From: Thermus thermophilus
GTDB lineage: Bacteria; Deinococcota; Deinococci; Deinococcales; Thermaceae
NCBI RefSeq assembly: GCF_019974155.1
Contig: NZ_AP025158.1
Location: 186,001-250,000 of the forward strand
DNA: 64,000 nucleotides
Direction: 5' to 3'
How positions within the stretch are numbered: position 1 is the stretch's first letter; the number at the start of each line of letters is the position of its first letter. Below the pieces are notes generated by a model that saw only the letters and a program-made list of their open reading frames with translations, was not told the DNA's origin and did no database searches. Both the position numbers and the translations under genes were made by a program. Shown here one piece after another: positions 25,513 through 35,637 of this stretch.

Positions 25513-26154
25513 GTGGAGGTTTCCGTCCTCATCCCCGCCGCGGGGAATGGCCTCCGCCTGGGCCGAGGCCCCAAGGCCTTCCTCCAGGTGGGGGGGCGGA
25601 CGCTTCTGGAGTGGACCCTCGCCGCCTTCCGGGACGCGGCGGAGGTCCTGGTGGCCCTGCCCCCCGGGGCGGAGCCCCCGAAGGGGCTTGGGGCCGTCTT
25701 TTTAGAGGGGGGGGCCACCCGGCAGGCCTCGGTGGCCCGGCTTCTGGAGGCGGCGAGCCTGCCCCTCGTCCTGGTGCACGACGTGGCCCGTCCCTTCGTC
25801 AGCCGGGGCCTGGTGGAGCGGGTCCTCGAGGCCGCCCAAAGGAGCGGCGCCGCCGTCCCCGTCCTCCCCGTGCCCGACACCCTCATGGCCCCGGAGGGGG
25901 AGGCCTACGGCCGGGTGGTGCCCCGGGAGACCTTCCGCCTGGTGCAGACCCCCCAGGGGTTCTTCACCGCCCTCCTCCGGGAGGCCCACGCCTACGCCCG
26001 GAGGAAGGGCCTCGAGGCCAGCGACGACGCCCAGCTGGTTCAGGCCCTGGGCTACCCCGTGGCCCTGGTGGAAGGGGAGGCCACGGCCTTTAAGATCACC
26101 CACCCTCCGGACCTCGTCTTGGCGGAGGCCCTGGCCCGGGTATGGAGCGCCTAG
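25513..26154 (+). CDS. ispD: 2-C-methyl-D-erythritol 4-phosphate cytidylyltransferase
   Basis: The third step of the MEP isoprenoid pathway: CTP + MEP to CDP-ME. It has 213 residues. Key motifs are '[19 protein letters not shown]' (CTP loop with the lysine), '[11 protein letters not shown]' and '[11 protein letters not shown]', then '[12 protein letters not shown]'. It starts with GTG 6 nt after a TACCAT -10, without a ribosome site. It overlaps ispE by 13 bp, so two consecutive pathway steps are coupled. Confidence 0.95.
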   Translation: MEVSVLIPAAGNGLRLGRGPKAFLQVGGRTLLEWTLAAFRDAAEVLVALPPGAEPPKGLGAVFLEGGATRQASVARLLEAASLPLVLVHDVARPFVSRGLVERVLEAAQRSGAAVPVLPVPDTLMAPEGEAYGRVVPRETFRLVQTPQGFFTALLREAHAYARRKGLEASDDAQLVQALGYPVALVEGEATAFKITHPPDLVLAEALARVWSA

Positions 26155-26969
26155 CCCCCGCGAAGGTCAACCTCGGGCTTTCCGTCCGCTTCCGGCGGGA
26201 GGACGGGTACCACGAGCTCCACACCCTCTTCGCCCCCTTCTCCCTGGCGGACCGGCTGGTGGTGGAGCCCGTTTCGGCGGGCCTCCACTTCCAGGGGCCT
26301 TACGGGCGCGAGAACCTGGCCTACCGGGCGGCCTCCCTCTACCTCGAGGCGGCGGGCCAACCCGGGGGCGTGCGCATCCTTTTGGAGAAGCGGATCCCCG
26401 AGGGAGCCGGGCTTGGGGGCGGGAGTTCCGACGCGGCCCAGGTCCTTCTTGCCCTCAAGGCCCTTTACCCGGCGGAGGTGGACCTCTTCGCCCTGGCCCG
26501 GACCCTCGGGGCGGACGTCCCCTTCTTCCTCCTCGGGCGGGGGGCGGAGGCCCGGGGGGTGGGGGAGAGGCTTAGGCCCCTCGCCCTGCCCCCGGTCCCC
26601 GCGGTGGTCTTCTTTCCCGGGCTCAAGGTGCCCACGCCCCTGGTCTACCGGGCCGTGCGGCCGGAGGACTTCGGCCCGGACCTCCCCGTGGGGGCCATCC
26701 TCGAGGCCTTGGCCCGGGGGGAGGAGCCCCCGTACTGGAACAGCCTGGAAGGCCCCGCCTTCCGCCTCTTCCCCGAGCTCAAGGAAGTGCGGGGCCGGAT
26801 GCGGGCGTTGGGGCTTAGAGGGGTGCTCATGTCGGGCTCGGGGAGCGCCTTCTTCGGGCTTGCGGAAGGCCCGGACCACGCGAGGCGGGCGGCGGAGGCG
26901 CTTGGGGCCTGGGGGCGCGCCTGGGCCGGCACGCTGGGAGGTGGGGATGCTGGGTCTGGACCTGCTTAA
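26142..26969 (+). CDS. ispE: 4-diphosphocytidyl-2-C-methyl-D-erythritol kinase
   Basis: It phosphorylates CDP-ME in the MEP pathway, directly after IspD. It has 275 residues and the GHMP kinase fold: '[12 protein letters not shown]' at the N-terminus, the ATP loop 'IPEGAGLGGGSSDAA', and the late 'GVLMSGSGSAFFGLA' motif. The ATG lies within the end of ispD and the gene ends 23 bp inside the next gene, so the three form one tightly overlapped operon. Confidence 0.95.
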   Translation: MERLAPAKVNLGLSVRFRREDGYHELHTLFAPFSLADRLVVEPVSAGLHFQGPYGRENLAYRAASLYLEAAGQPGGVRILLEKRIPEGAGLGGGSSDAAQVLLALKALYPAEVDLFALARTLGADVPFFLLGRGAEARGVGERLRPLALPPVPAVVFFPGLKVPTPLVYRAVRPEDFGPDLPVGAILEALARGEEPPYWNSLEGPAFRLFPELKEVRGRMRALGLRGVLMSGSGSAFFGLAEGPDHARRAAEALGAWGRAWAGTLGGGDAGSGPA

Positions 26970-27513
26970 GGAAGTCCCGGGGCTCCTCGAGGAGATCAAG
27001 GCCCTGCCCCTTCGCCTGGACGAGGAGCGGTTCCGGTTTTGGCTCCAGCAGGACTACCCTTTCGTGGAGGCGCTCTACCGCTACCAGGTGGGCCTGCTTC
27101 TGGAGGCCCCCCAGGCCCACCGGGCCCCTTTGGTCCAGGCCCTCATGGCCACGGTGGAGGAGCTGGACTGGCTCCTCCTCCAGGGGGCCAGCCCTTCCGC
27201 CCCGGTCCACCCGGTGCGGGCGGGCTACATCGCCCTGCTGGAGGAGATGGGCCGGCTTCCCTACGCCTACCGGGTGGTCTTCTTCTACTTCCTAAACGGA
27301 CTTTTCCTCGAGGCCTGGGCCCACCACGTCCCGGAGGAGGGGCCTTGGGCGGAGCTTTCCCAGCACTGGTTCGCCCCCGAGTTCCAGGCCGTCCTCTACG
27401 ACCTCGAGGTCCTGGCCCGAGGCCTTTGGGAGGGCTTGGACCCCGAGGTGGTGCGGACCTACCTCCGCCGCATCCTGGAGGCGGAAAAGGCCACCTGGAG
27501 CCTTCTCCTCTGA
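26947..27513 (+). CDS. TenA/THI-4 superfamily protein, cysteine-less
   Basis: A 188-residue all-helical protein. 'FRFWLQQDYPFVEALYRYQ' is the usual TenA entry segment (Y/W-x-x-Q-D-Y). 'HPVRAGYIALLEEMG' and 'VVFFYFLNGLFLEAW' follow as in thiaminase II-type proteins that salvage thiamin pyrimidine. There is no cysteine at all, so the catalytic cysteine of TenA-C enzymes is absent; TenA-E-type proteins also lack it. The role is therefore open. The ATG is inside ispE, with GGAGGTGGGG before it. Confidence 0.6.
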   Translation: MLGLDLLKEVPGLLEEIKALPLRLDEERFRFWLQQDYPFVEALYRYQVGLLLEAPQAHRAPLVQALMATVEELDWLLLQGASPSAPVHPVRAGYIALLEEMGRLPYAYRVVFFYFLNGLFLEAWAHHVPEEGPWAELSQHWFAPEFQAVLYDLEVLARGLWEGLDPEVVRTYLRRILEAEKATWSLLL

Positions 27514-27615
27514 TACCGCCCCATCCTGGCTTGCGCCGGCATGGGGGCCCCGGCAAAGGGTCCCTAGGGGGCTTCCCTGGGCCAGTGGGGCGGAGGAAAC
27601 CGGAAGAAAGGGTAT
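27513..27615 (-). ncRNA. Cobalamin-riboswitch-like motif, antisense/orphan
   Basis: Read on the minus strand this stretch shows, in the order of a cobalamin riboswitch, CCGCCCCACTGG (27582-27593), AGGGAAGCC (near 27570-27578) and CGCAAGCCAGGAT (27523-27535). The ends ATACC/GGTAT can pair. The 5' half (AGGGAA and GGTG boxes) is not recognisable, and no gene follows on this strand; the tenA-like gene lies opposite. A degenerate or chance match remains possible. Confidence 0.3.
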
Positions 27616-27651
27616 GCCTGTCCCCGTCGCCTTCGCCCGGGAGGCCCCCCG

Positions 27652-27683
27652 AAAAAGGCAGCCCCCCCGGCCGGGCCGGGAGG
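27652..27683 (-). terminator. Terminator of carD
   Basis: On the minus strand a CCTCCCGGCC / GGCCGGGGGG stem (27663-27683), then CTGCCTTTTT. It lies 15 bp after the carD stop. Confidence 0.7.
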
Positions 27684-27697
27684 CGGCAAGCGGGCGC

Positions 27698-28192
27698 TTA
27701 GTTCAGCTCCTCGCCCCAGGCCTCCTCAAAGAGGCGCTTCGCCTCCTGGACGGTGATCTCTAGGCTTTGGGCCACCTCCTCGGCCAGGAGGTGGATGGCC
27801 CGCCTCAGGGCCTGCCGGTCCAGGTCGGGAAGGCCCCGCTCCACCTCCCAGGCCCGGAGCTGGCCCGCCATCTGGGCGATGCGGTAGGGGTTCCCGTCCG
27901 CCAGGATCTCGCTGGTCTTGCGGTGCCGGGCGGCCCACTGCTTGGGGAGGGGCATCCGCCCGTTCTTGAGCAGGTCCAGGATCACGGGGACCTCTTCCGG
28001 GGCCAGGGCCTTCCTTAGGCCCACGCTGTGGGGCGCTTCCACCGGCACGTAGGCCTTGGAGCGGGAACCGGGGAAGTCCACCTGGTAGTAGGCCCGGCTC
28101 ACCCCGCTTACGCTCCGCTGGGCGATGCCCGCCACCACGCCGACCCCGTAGGGGGGCAAGACCACCTTGTCCCCAGGCCTGAACTCTTTCAC
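27698..28192 (-). CDS. carD: CarD-family RNA polymerase-binding regulator
   Basis: A global factor that binds the RNA polymerase beta lobe and stabilises the open promoter complex. From the GTG at 28192 it has 164 residues, the known Thermus length. The N-terminal polymerase-interaction domain opens 'KEFRPGDKVVLPPYGVGVV' and the helical DNA-binding domain contains the upstream-fork tryptophan region ('LPKQWAARHRKTSEIL'). The start overlaps the tetR stop by four bases (GTGA), so the two are coupled. A terminator follows. Confidence 0.95.
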   Translation of the reverse strand: MKEFRPGDKVVLPPYGVGVVAGIAQRSVSGVSRAYYQVDFPGSRSKAYVPVEAPHSVGLRKALAPEEVPVILDLLKNGRMPLPKQWAARHRKTSEILADGNPYRIAQMAGQLRAWEVERGLPDLDRQALRRAIHLLAEEVAQSLEITVQEAKRLFEEAWGEELN

Positions 28193-28758
28193 GGCTCTAC
28201 TCCTTTCCGGAGCACCTCCATAAGATGCTCCAAATAGGCTTCCACCTCCAAGGAGGGGGTGCACCCCATCGCCGCGATGACCGCGGCCGTGGCCCTGGGG
28301 GAGAGGCCCGTGCGCACGGCCCCTTCCGACTGGCCCGACCGCAAAAGCTCCTCCAGGAGGCGGAGGTAGTGCTCGTGGAGGCCCTTGAGCCAGGGGGTGG
28401 GGTCGTCCATGGCCTCCCGGGCCACGGCGGCCCAGAGGCCCCGCCACTCCTGCACCCAGGCCAGGCGGCGCCTCAGTACCTCCTCGAGGCGCACAAAAAA
28501 AGGCGCCTTGCGGCGCACCACCTCCTCCACCTCGCGGTAGAAGGCCCAGGTGCGCTCCTCCACCAGGGCCTTGAGCAGGTCCCTCTTGTCGCGGAAGTAG
28601 AGGTAGATGGTGCCCTTGCCTACCTCCGCCCTCCGGGCCACCTCCTCCATCTTGAGCCCGGAGAGGCCCCGCTCCCGGAGCACGGCCAGGGTGGCCTCGA
28701 GGATGGCCCGCTTCTTGTCCTTGACGCCGGCCCCTGGAGGGGTTATCATCGCGGCCAC
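28189..28758 (-). CDS. TetR-family transcriptional regulator
   Basis: A 189-residue repressor. The N-terminal helix-turn-helix is clear: 'ILEATLAVLRERGLSGLKME' then 'EVARRAEVGKGTIYLYFRDK', followed by a helical ligand domain I cannot assign. An upstream frame reaches 28794, but a TAGACT hexamer at 28766-28771 lies 7 nt before the GTG at 28758, so a leaderless start there is preferred. It is co-transcribed with carD through a four-base overlap. Confidence 0.88.
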   Translation of the reverse strand: MAAMITPPGAGVKDKKRAILEATLAVLRERGLSGLKMEEVARRAEVGKGTIYLYFRDKRDLLKALVEERTWAFYREVEEVVRRKAPFFVRLEEVLRRRLAWVQEWRGLWAAVAREAMDDPTPWLKGLHEHYLRLLEELLRSGQSEGAVRTGLSPRATAAVIAAMGCTPSLEVEAYLEHLMEVLRKGVEP

Positions 28759-28765
28759 GACCCCC

Positions 28766-28771
28766 AGTCTA
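28766..28771 (-). promoter_or_regulatory. Leaderless -10 of tetR-carD
   Basis: TAGACT on the minus strand, 7 nt before the GTG at 28756-28758. No -35 is seen. Confidence 0.55.
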
Positions 28772-28835
28772 CCACACCGTCCTTCCCCTTTCATGAGGGG
28801 TGCGCTACCCTAGGAGGTACAGGGGAGGTGAAAGC

Positions 28836-29549
28836 GTGCGTCAGGGCTACTTCGCCTTGCTCACCGCGGACCCCTTGCGGGGCGCCCTCAACCGGGTGGA
28901 GGCCCGGCTTATTGAGGAGGCCCGTGGGGAGGCCCTTTTCCTCATCCCGTACGCCCTGCGGGACCTGGCCGAGGCCTGGCGCCTCGTCTACCGCGACCTG
29001 GGCCTCAGGCGGGGCCGGGTGGTCTACCTCCGGCGCCGGGAGGAGGCCTTTGACCCCGAGGTGGCCCGGCGGGTGGCGGAAAGCCCCCTGGTGATCCTCG
29101 CCGCCGAGAGCCTGCCGGAGTTCCTGGACCTCATCCGCAACAGCCTCCTCCTGCAGGCCCTCGCCGAGGTCTACCGCCAGGGGGGTGGGGTGGTGGCCGT
29201 GGGAGAGGCCACCGGCCTCCTGGGCGAGGCGGCCTTTTACGCCTTGGAAGGCGAGGTCCGGGCGGGGTTCGGCCTCGCCCTCCTCAGGGGGCTCGCCCTC
29301 CTTCCCCGGGTGGAGGAGCGGGGGCGGTTTCTGGCCCTTTCCCGCCTGGTGGCGGACAACCCCGACCTCGTGGGGCTCGGCCTTTTGGAAAACACCGCCC
29401 TCCGCCTCCTTCGGGGCCTCGGGGAGGTGTGGGCGGGCGGGGTCACCTTGGTGGACGCCGGCGGGGCCGAGTACACGGGCCGGGGCGTCCGCGGCCTGAG
29501 GGTGGACGTCCTCTCCACGGGCGAGCGCTTCTCCCTTCCCAGCCTATAA
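28836..29549 (+). CDS. Cyanophycinase/peptidase S51-like protein, nucleophile missing
   Basis: A 237-residue protein with the S51 layout: an N-terminal Rossmann-like half ('ALFLIPYALRDLAEAW'), a central elbow 'VVAVGEATGLLGEAAFY' and 'GLGLLENTALRL', which matches the 'G-I-D-E-x-T-A' segment of the family. The elbow normally carries the catalytic serine as G-x-S-A-G; here it is G-E-A-T-G, without serine. It is therefore probably not a peptidase. GGGGAGGTG precedes the GTG at 28836. Confidence 0.65.
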   Translation: MRQGYFALLTADPLRGALNRVEARLIEEARGEALFLIPYALRDLAEAWRLVYRDLGLRRGRVVYLRRREEAFDPEVARRVAESPLVILAAESLPEFLDLIRNSLLLQALAEVYRQGGGVVAVGEATGLLGEAAFYALEGEVRAGFGLALLRGLALLPRVEERGRFLALSRLVADNPDLVGLGLLENTALRLLRGLGEVWAGGVTLVDAGGAEYTGRGVRGLRVDVLSTGERFSLPSL

Positions 29550-29550
29550 T
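29545..29550 (+). promoter_or_regulatory. Leaderless -10 of the DUF2227 gene
   Basis: TATAAT, 6 nt before the ATG at 29557. It overlaps the stop codon of the preceding gene. Confidence 0.65.
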
Positions 29551-29556
29551 CGGGGC

Positions 29557-30039
29557 ATGCCCTCGGGGCGCGCCCACGAGGCCTTGAACCTGGCGGCGCT
29601 GGGCGGCCTGGCTCTGGCCCACCTGGCGGCGGGGGGCTCTCCGGAGGACCCCCGGGCCTGGGCCTTCGGCCTCGCCTACCTGGCGGGCACTTACCTCCTT
29701 TCCCCCGATTTGGACCTGGCGGAGCGGGGGGTGAGGGCGAGCCGCCGCTGGGGGGTCCTCGCCGCCTTCTGGCGCCCTTACGGCTGGCTCTTTAGGCACC
29801 GGGGCCTCTCCCATACCTGGCTGCTTGGGCCCCTCACCCGGCTCGCCTACCTGGGGGCTTGGGTGGGGTTACTTCTCCTGGTCCTGCGCTGGACTCTGGG
29901 CCTACAGGTCTCCCTAGACCTTCCCCCGGAGCTATGGGGCTTCGGCCTGCTCGGCTACTACGCCTCCCAGTGGCTCCACCTCCTCGCGGACGGGATCCGG
30001 CCCGACCACGGCCTGAAGCGCCTGCGCCGTCCTCGGTGA
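29557..30039 (+). CDS. DUF2227-type metal-binding membrane protein
   Basis: A 160-residue protein related to the YdjM-like metal-dependent hydrolase group. Conserved polar spots are an early histidine ('SGRAHEALN'), 'LLSPDLDLAERG', 'FRHRGLSHTWL' and 'QWLHLLADGIRPDHG', a set of His and Asp residues able to hold a metal. Between them are two or three hydrophobic helices. The function is unknown. It has its own leaderless promoter. I see no ribosome site, in agreement with that. Confidence 0.75.
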   Translation: MPSGRAHEALNLAALGGLALAHLAAGGSPEDPRAWAFGLAYLAGTYLLSPDLDLAERGVRASRRWGVLAAFWRPYGWLFRHRGLSHTWLLGPLTRLAYLGAWVGLLLLVLRWTLGLQVSLDLPPELWGFGLLGYYASQWLHLLADGIRPDHGLKRLRRPR

Positions 30040-30070
30040 GGCCGCTCACCCTCCGCAAACCCTCCTCTGC

Positions 30071-30076
30071 CATACT
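30071..30076 (+). promoter_or_regulatory. Leaderless -10 of the TlpA-like gene
   Basis: CATACT, 6 nt before the ATG at 30083. Confidence 0.45.
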
Positions 30077-30082
30077 GAAGCC

Positions 30083-30568
30083 ATGACCAAATTCTGGACC
30101 CTTCTCGTGGCGGGCGCGTTGAGCCTGGCCTTGGCGGTGAAGCCGGGCGAGCCCCTTCCCGGCTTCCTCCTTTGGGACCCCCAGGGCCGGCCCGTGGCCC
30201 CGGCGACGATGCCAAAGCCCGCGGTCCTCGTCTTTTGGGCCAGCTGGTGCCCGGTGTGCAAGGCGGAGTTCCCCGGCCTGCACCGGGTGGCGGAGGAGAC
30301 GGGGGTCCCGTTTTACGTCATCAGCCGGGAGCCCCGGGACACCAGGGAGGTGGTTCTGGAGTACATGAAGGCCTACCCCCGCTTCATCCCCCTTCTGGCC
30401 TCGGACCGGGACCGGCCCCACGAGGTGGCGGCCCGGTTCAAGGTTCTGGGCCAGCCCTGGACCTTTGTGGTGGACCGGGAGGGGAAGGTGGTGGCCCTCT
30501 TCGCCGGACGGGCGGGCCGGGAGGCCTTGCTAGACGCCCTCCTCCTCGCCGGGGCCGACCTCCCATAG
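30083..30568 (+). CDS. TlpA-like thioredoxin-fold protein, exported
   Basis: A 161-residue redox protein. An N-terminal hydrophobic segment ('FWTLLVAGALSLALA') exports or anchors it. The active site is 'FWASWCPVCKAEFP' (WCPVC), followed by 'QPWTFVVDREGKVV', the cis-proline region of TlpA/ResA proteins. It probably reduces disulfides outside the membrane, for example in cytochrome maturation; the partner is unknown. Its last 39 bases overlap tsaE on the other strand. Confidence 0.88.
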   Translation: MTKFWTLLVAGALSLALAVKPGEPLPGFLLWDPQGRPVAPATMPKPAVLVFWASWCPVCKAEFPGLHRVAEETGVPFYVISREPRDTREVVLEYMKAYPRFIPLLASDRDRPHEVAARFKVLGQPWTFVVDREGKVVALFAGRAGREALLDALLLAGADLP

Positions 30569-30967
30569 CTCGGCCCGGCGGGCCTCCCCTTCCGGCGAAA
30601 GCCTAAGGAGGTGGCTCGCCCCGAGGAGGCGGGGCTCCCCCCACTCCACCAGGCCGAGCCGTGCCCCCTCCAGGGCGGCCTCCAGCTGGCCGAGGAGGAG
30701 GGAGGGGTCCTTCAGGCGGTAGAGGTCGGCGTGGACCACGGGCCCCTCGGGGGTGGGGTAGGTGTGGATGAGGGTGTAGGTGGGGCTCGTGACCCGGCCG
30801 GGGAAGCCCAGGGCCCGGACGAGGAAGCCCACGAAGGTGGTCTTGCCCGCGCCCAAGGGGCCCTCGAGGGCCACAAGGGCGCCCCAGGGGAGGAGGCCCA
30901 GGACCTCCTCCGCCAGGGCCTGGGTGTCCTCGAGGCGCGAAAGCCTGCGCGAAAGAAGGAGCCGCAT
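30530..30967 (-). CDS. tsaE: tRNA threonylcarbamoyladenosine synthesis ATPase
   Basis: An ATPase that works with TsaB and TsaD to make t6A37 in tRNAs reading ANN codons. It has 145 residues. The Walker A loop is 'LEGPLGAGKTTFVGF', followed by 'TSPTYTLIHTY' and 'HADLYRLKDP', the standard TsaE sequence, with a late 'VEWGE'. The ATG at 30967 is chosen because upstream codons run into the tRNA-Leu gene. It lies just past the tRNA terminator on the same strand, so read-through could supply it. Confidence 0.92.
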   Translation of the reverse strand: MRLLLSRRLSRLEDTQALAEEVLGLLPWGALVALEGPLGAGKTTFVGFLVRALGFPGRVTSPTYTLIHTYPTPEGPVVHADLYRLKDPSLLLGQLEAALEGARLGLVEWGEPRLLGASHLLRLSPEGEARRAELWEVGPGEEEGV

Positions 30968-30978
30968 AAGCGAAACAA

Positions 30979-30992
30979 GGCCCTTTCGGGCC
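30979..30992 (-). terminator. Terminator after tRNA-Leu
   Basis: GGCCC-GAAA-GGGCC on the minus strand, then TTGTTT, immediately after the tRNA 3' end. Confidence 0.6.
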
Positions 30993-30998
30993 TCGGTT

Positions 30999-31085
30999 TG
31001 GTGCCGGGGGCGGGACTTGAACCCGCACGCCCTTGCGGGCACCACCCCCTCAAGATGGCGTGTCTACCAGTTCCACCACCCCGGC
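30999..31085 (-). tRNA. tRNA-Leu (GAG), CCA encoded
   Basis: An 87 nt class II tRNA. The acceptor GCCGGGG pairs with the 3' CCCCGGC, followed by ACCA. The anticodon stem CCATC/GGTGG encloses the loop TTGAGGG with anticodon GAG, which reads the CTC and CTT codons that dominate these genes. The variable arm GTGCCCGCAAGGGCGT is a long type II arm. The T loop reads GGTTCAAGTCC. Confidence 0.95.
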
Positions 31086-31110
31086 GTGGGCGCGCCTCAG
31101 CGCAAGCACC

Positions 31111-31138
31111 AGTTTAGCAAAAGGCGCTGCCTTGTCAA
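31111..31138 (-). promoter_or_regulatory. Promoter of tRNA-Leu
   Basis: TTGACA (31133-31138) and TAAACT (31111-31116) on the minus strand with 16 bp between, about 20 bp upstream of the tRNA. Confidence 0.8.
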
Positions 31139-31145
31139 GCGCGGG

Positions 31146-31218
31146 GGCTTGCCTAGTAAATCGCCTTGTACCCCGGAGGGGGCGGGACACCCTCGTCCCG
31201 ACCTTTGCAAGGCAAGCC
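31146..31218 (+). other. Structured intergenic element of unknown role
   Basis: Nested inverted repeats: GGCTT (31146-31150) with AAGCC (31214-31218), GCCTTG (31163-31168) with CAAGGC (31208-31213), and CGGGAC (31183-31188) with GTCCCG (31195-31200). They form one branched fold between the tRNA promoter and the str promoter. No open frame is present. Confidence 0.4.
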
Positions 31219-31227
31219 CGGAAGGTA

Positions 31228-31256
31228 TTGCCAAGAAAGGGTTTTGCCTGTACACT
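31228..31256 (+). promoter_or_regulatory. Promoter of the str operon
   Basis: TTGCCA (31228-31233), 17 bp, TACACT (31251-31256). The leader is about 120 nt and carries a perfect 10 bp hairpin at 31273-31297, a possible autoregulatory site. Confidence 0.75.
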
Positions 31257-31381
31257 AGGGCAGTTGAGGGCTCTCAGGGCCAGCCCCTGGCCCTGAGGGT
31301 GGACCCCGTGTGGGGCATAACGGAGGGCATTCCCCTCCGGGGGGATCTTGAGAACAAGGGGGCAAGTCCAAAAAGAAGGGA

Positions 31382-31795
31382 GTGGTGGCACTGCCGACGA
31401 TCAATCAGCTCGTCCGAAAGGGCCGCGAGAAGGTCCGCAGAAAGAGCAAGGTTCCGGCGCTGAAGGGGGCGCCCTTCCGCCGGGGGGTGTGCACCGTGGT
31501 GCGCACCGTCACCCCCAAGAAGCCCAACTCGGCGCTCCGTAAGGTGGCCAAGGTGCGCCTCACCTCCGGCTACGAGGTCACGGCCTACATCCCCGGCGAG
31601 GGGCACAACCTTCAGGAGCACTCGGTGGTCCTCATCCGGGGCGGCCGTGTGAAGGACCTGCCGGGCGTGCGCTACCACATCGTGCGCGGGGTCTACGACG
31701 CCGCCGGGGTCAAGGACCGAAAGAAGAGCCGCTCCAAGTACGGGACCAAGAGGCCCAAGGAGGCGGCCAAAACCGCGGCCAAGGCCAAGAAGTAG
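31382..31795 (+). CDS. rpsL: Ribosomal protein S12
   Basis: A decoding-centre protein of the small subunit; 137 residues starting with GTG after AAGAAGGGA. '[17 protein letters not shown]' holds the lysine linked to streptomycin resistance in its wild-type form, and '[12 protein letters not shown]' the second such site. The C-terminus is two residues longer than the HB8 protein as I recall it. It heads the str operon behind a structured leader. Confidence 0.97.
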   Translation: MVALPTINQLVRKGREKVRRKSKVPALKGAPFRRGVCTVVRTVTPKKPNSALRKVAKVRLTSGYEVTAYIPGEGHNLQEHSVVLIRGGRVKDLPGVRYHIVRGVYDAAGVKDRKKSRSKYGTKRPKEAAKTAAKAKK

Positions 31796-31802
31796 GTGAG
31801 CT

Positions 31803-32273
31803 ATGGCACGGAGAAGGAGAGCAGAAGTCCGTCAGCTCCAGCCCGACCTCGTCTACGGGGACGTGCTGGTCACCGCCTTCATCAACAAGATCATGCGGGA
31901 CGGGAAGAAGAACCTGGCCGCCCGCATCTTCTACGACGCCTGCAAGATCATCCAGGAGAAGACCGGCCAGGAGCCCCTCAAGGTCTTCAAGCAGGCGGTG
32001 GAGAACGTCAAGCCCCGGATGGAGGTCCGTTCCCGCCGCGTGGGCGGGGCCAACTACCAGGTCCCCATGGAGGTCTCCCCGAGGCGCCAGCAGTCCCTGG
32101 CCTTGAGGTGGCTCGTTCAGGCGGCCAACCAGCGCCCTGAGCGGCGCGCGGCGGTGCGCATCGCCCACGAGCTGATGGACGCCGCCGAGGGTAAGGGCGG
32201 GGCGGTGAAGAAGAAGGAGGACGTGGAGCGGATGGCCGAGGCGAACCGGGCCTACGCCCACTACCGGTGGTGA
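31803..32273 (+). CDS. rpsG: Ribosomal protein S7
   Basis: A head-domain protein of the small subunit that binds the 3' major domain of 16S rRNA; 156 residues, standard length. The opening '[18 protein letters not shown]' and the '[16 protein letters not shown]' helix are typical. It follows S12 by 7 bp. In other bacteria S7 represses this operon by binding its mRNA; I see no clear mimic site here beyond the leader hairpin. Confidence 0.97.
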
Positions 32274-32275
32274 GT

Positions 32276-34351
<2,076 letters not shown>

Positions 34352-34360
34352 CGCGGCTTC

Positions 34361-34387
34361 GGGGTGGGCCTTTTTAGGGCCCACCCC
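34361..34387 (+). terminator. Internal hairpin between fusA and tuf
   Basis: A perfect 10 bp stem GGGGTGGGCC / GGCCCACCCC with loop TTTTTAG. There is no T run after it, so it is more likely an mRNA processing or partial termination site than a full terminator. Confidence 0.45.
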
Positions 34388-34408
34388 TTCCTTGCGAGGA
34401 GGACGGAG

Positions 34409-35629
<1,221 letters not shown>

Positions 35630-35637
35630 GGTGAAGT

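Noticed and set aside
27594-27610. GGAGGAAACCGGAAG resembling the conserved GAGGAAAGTCCGGGC of RNase P RNA
   Set aside because: The order relative to ACCGCC is wrong and the rest of RNase P RNA is absent.
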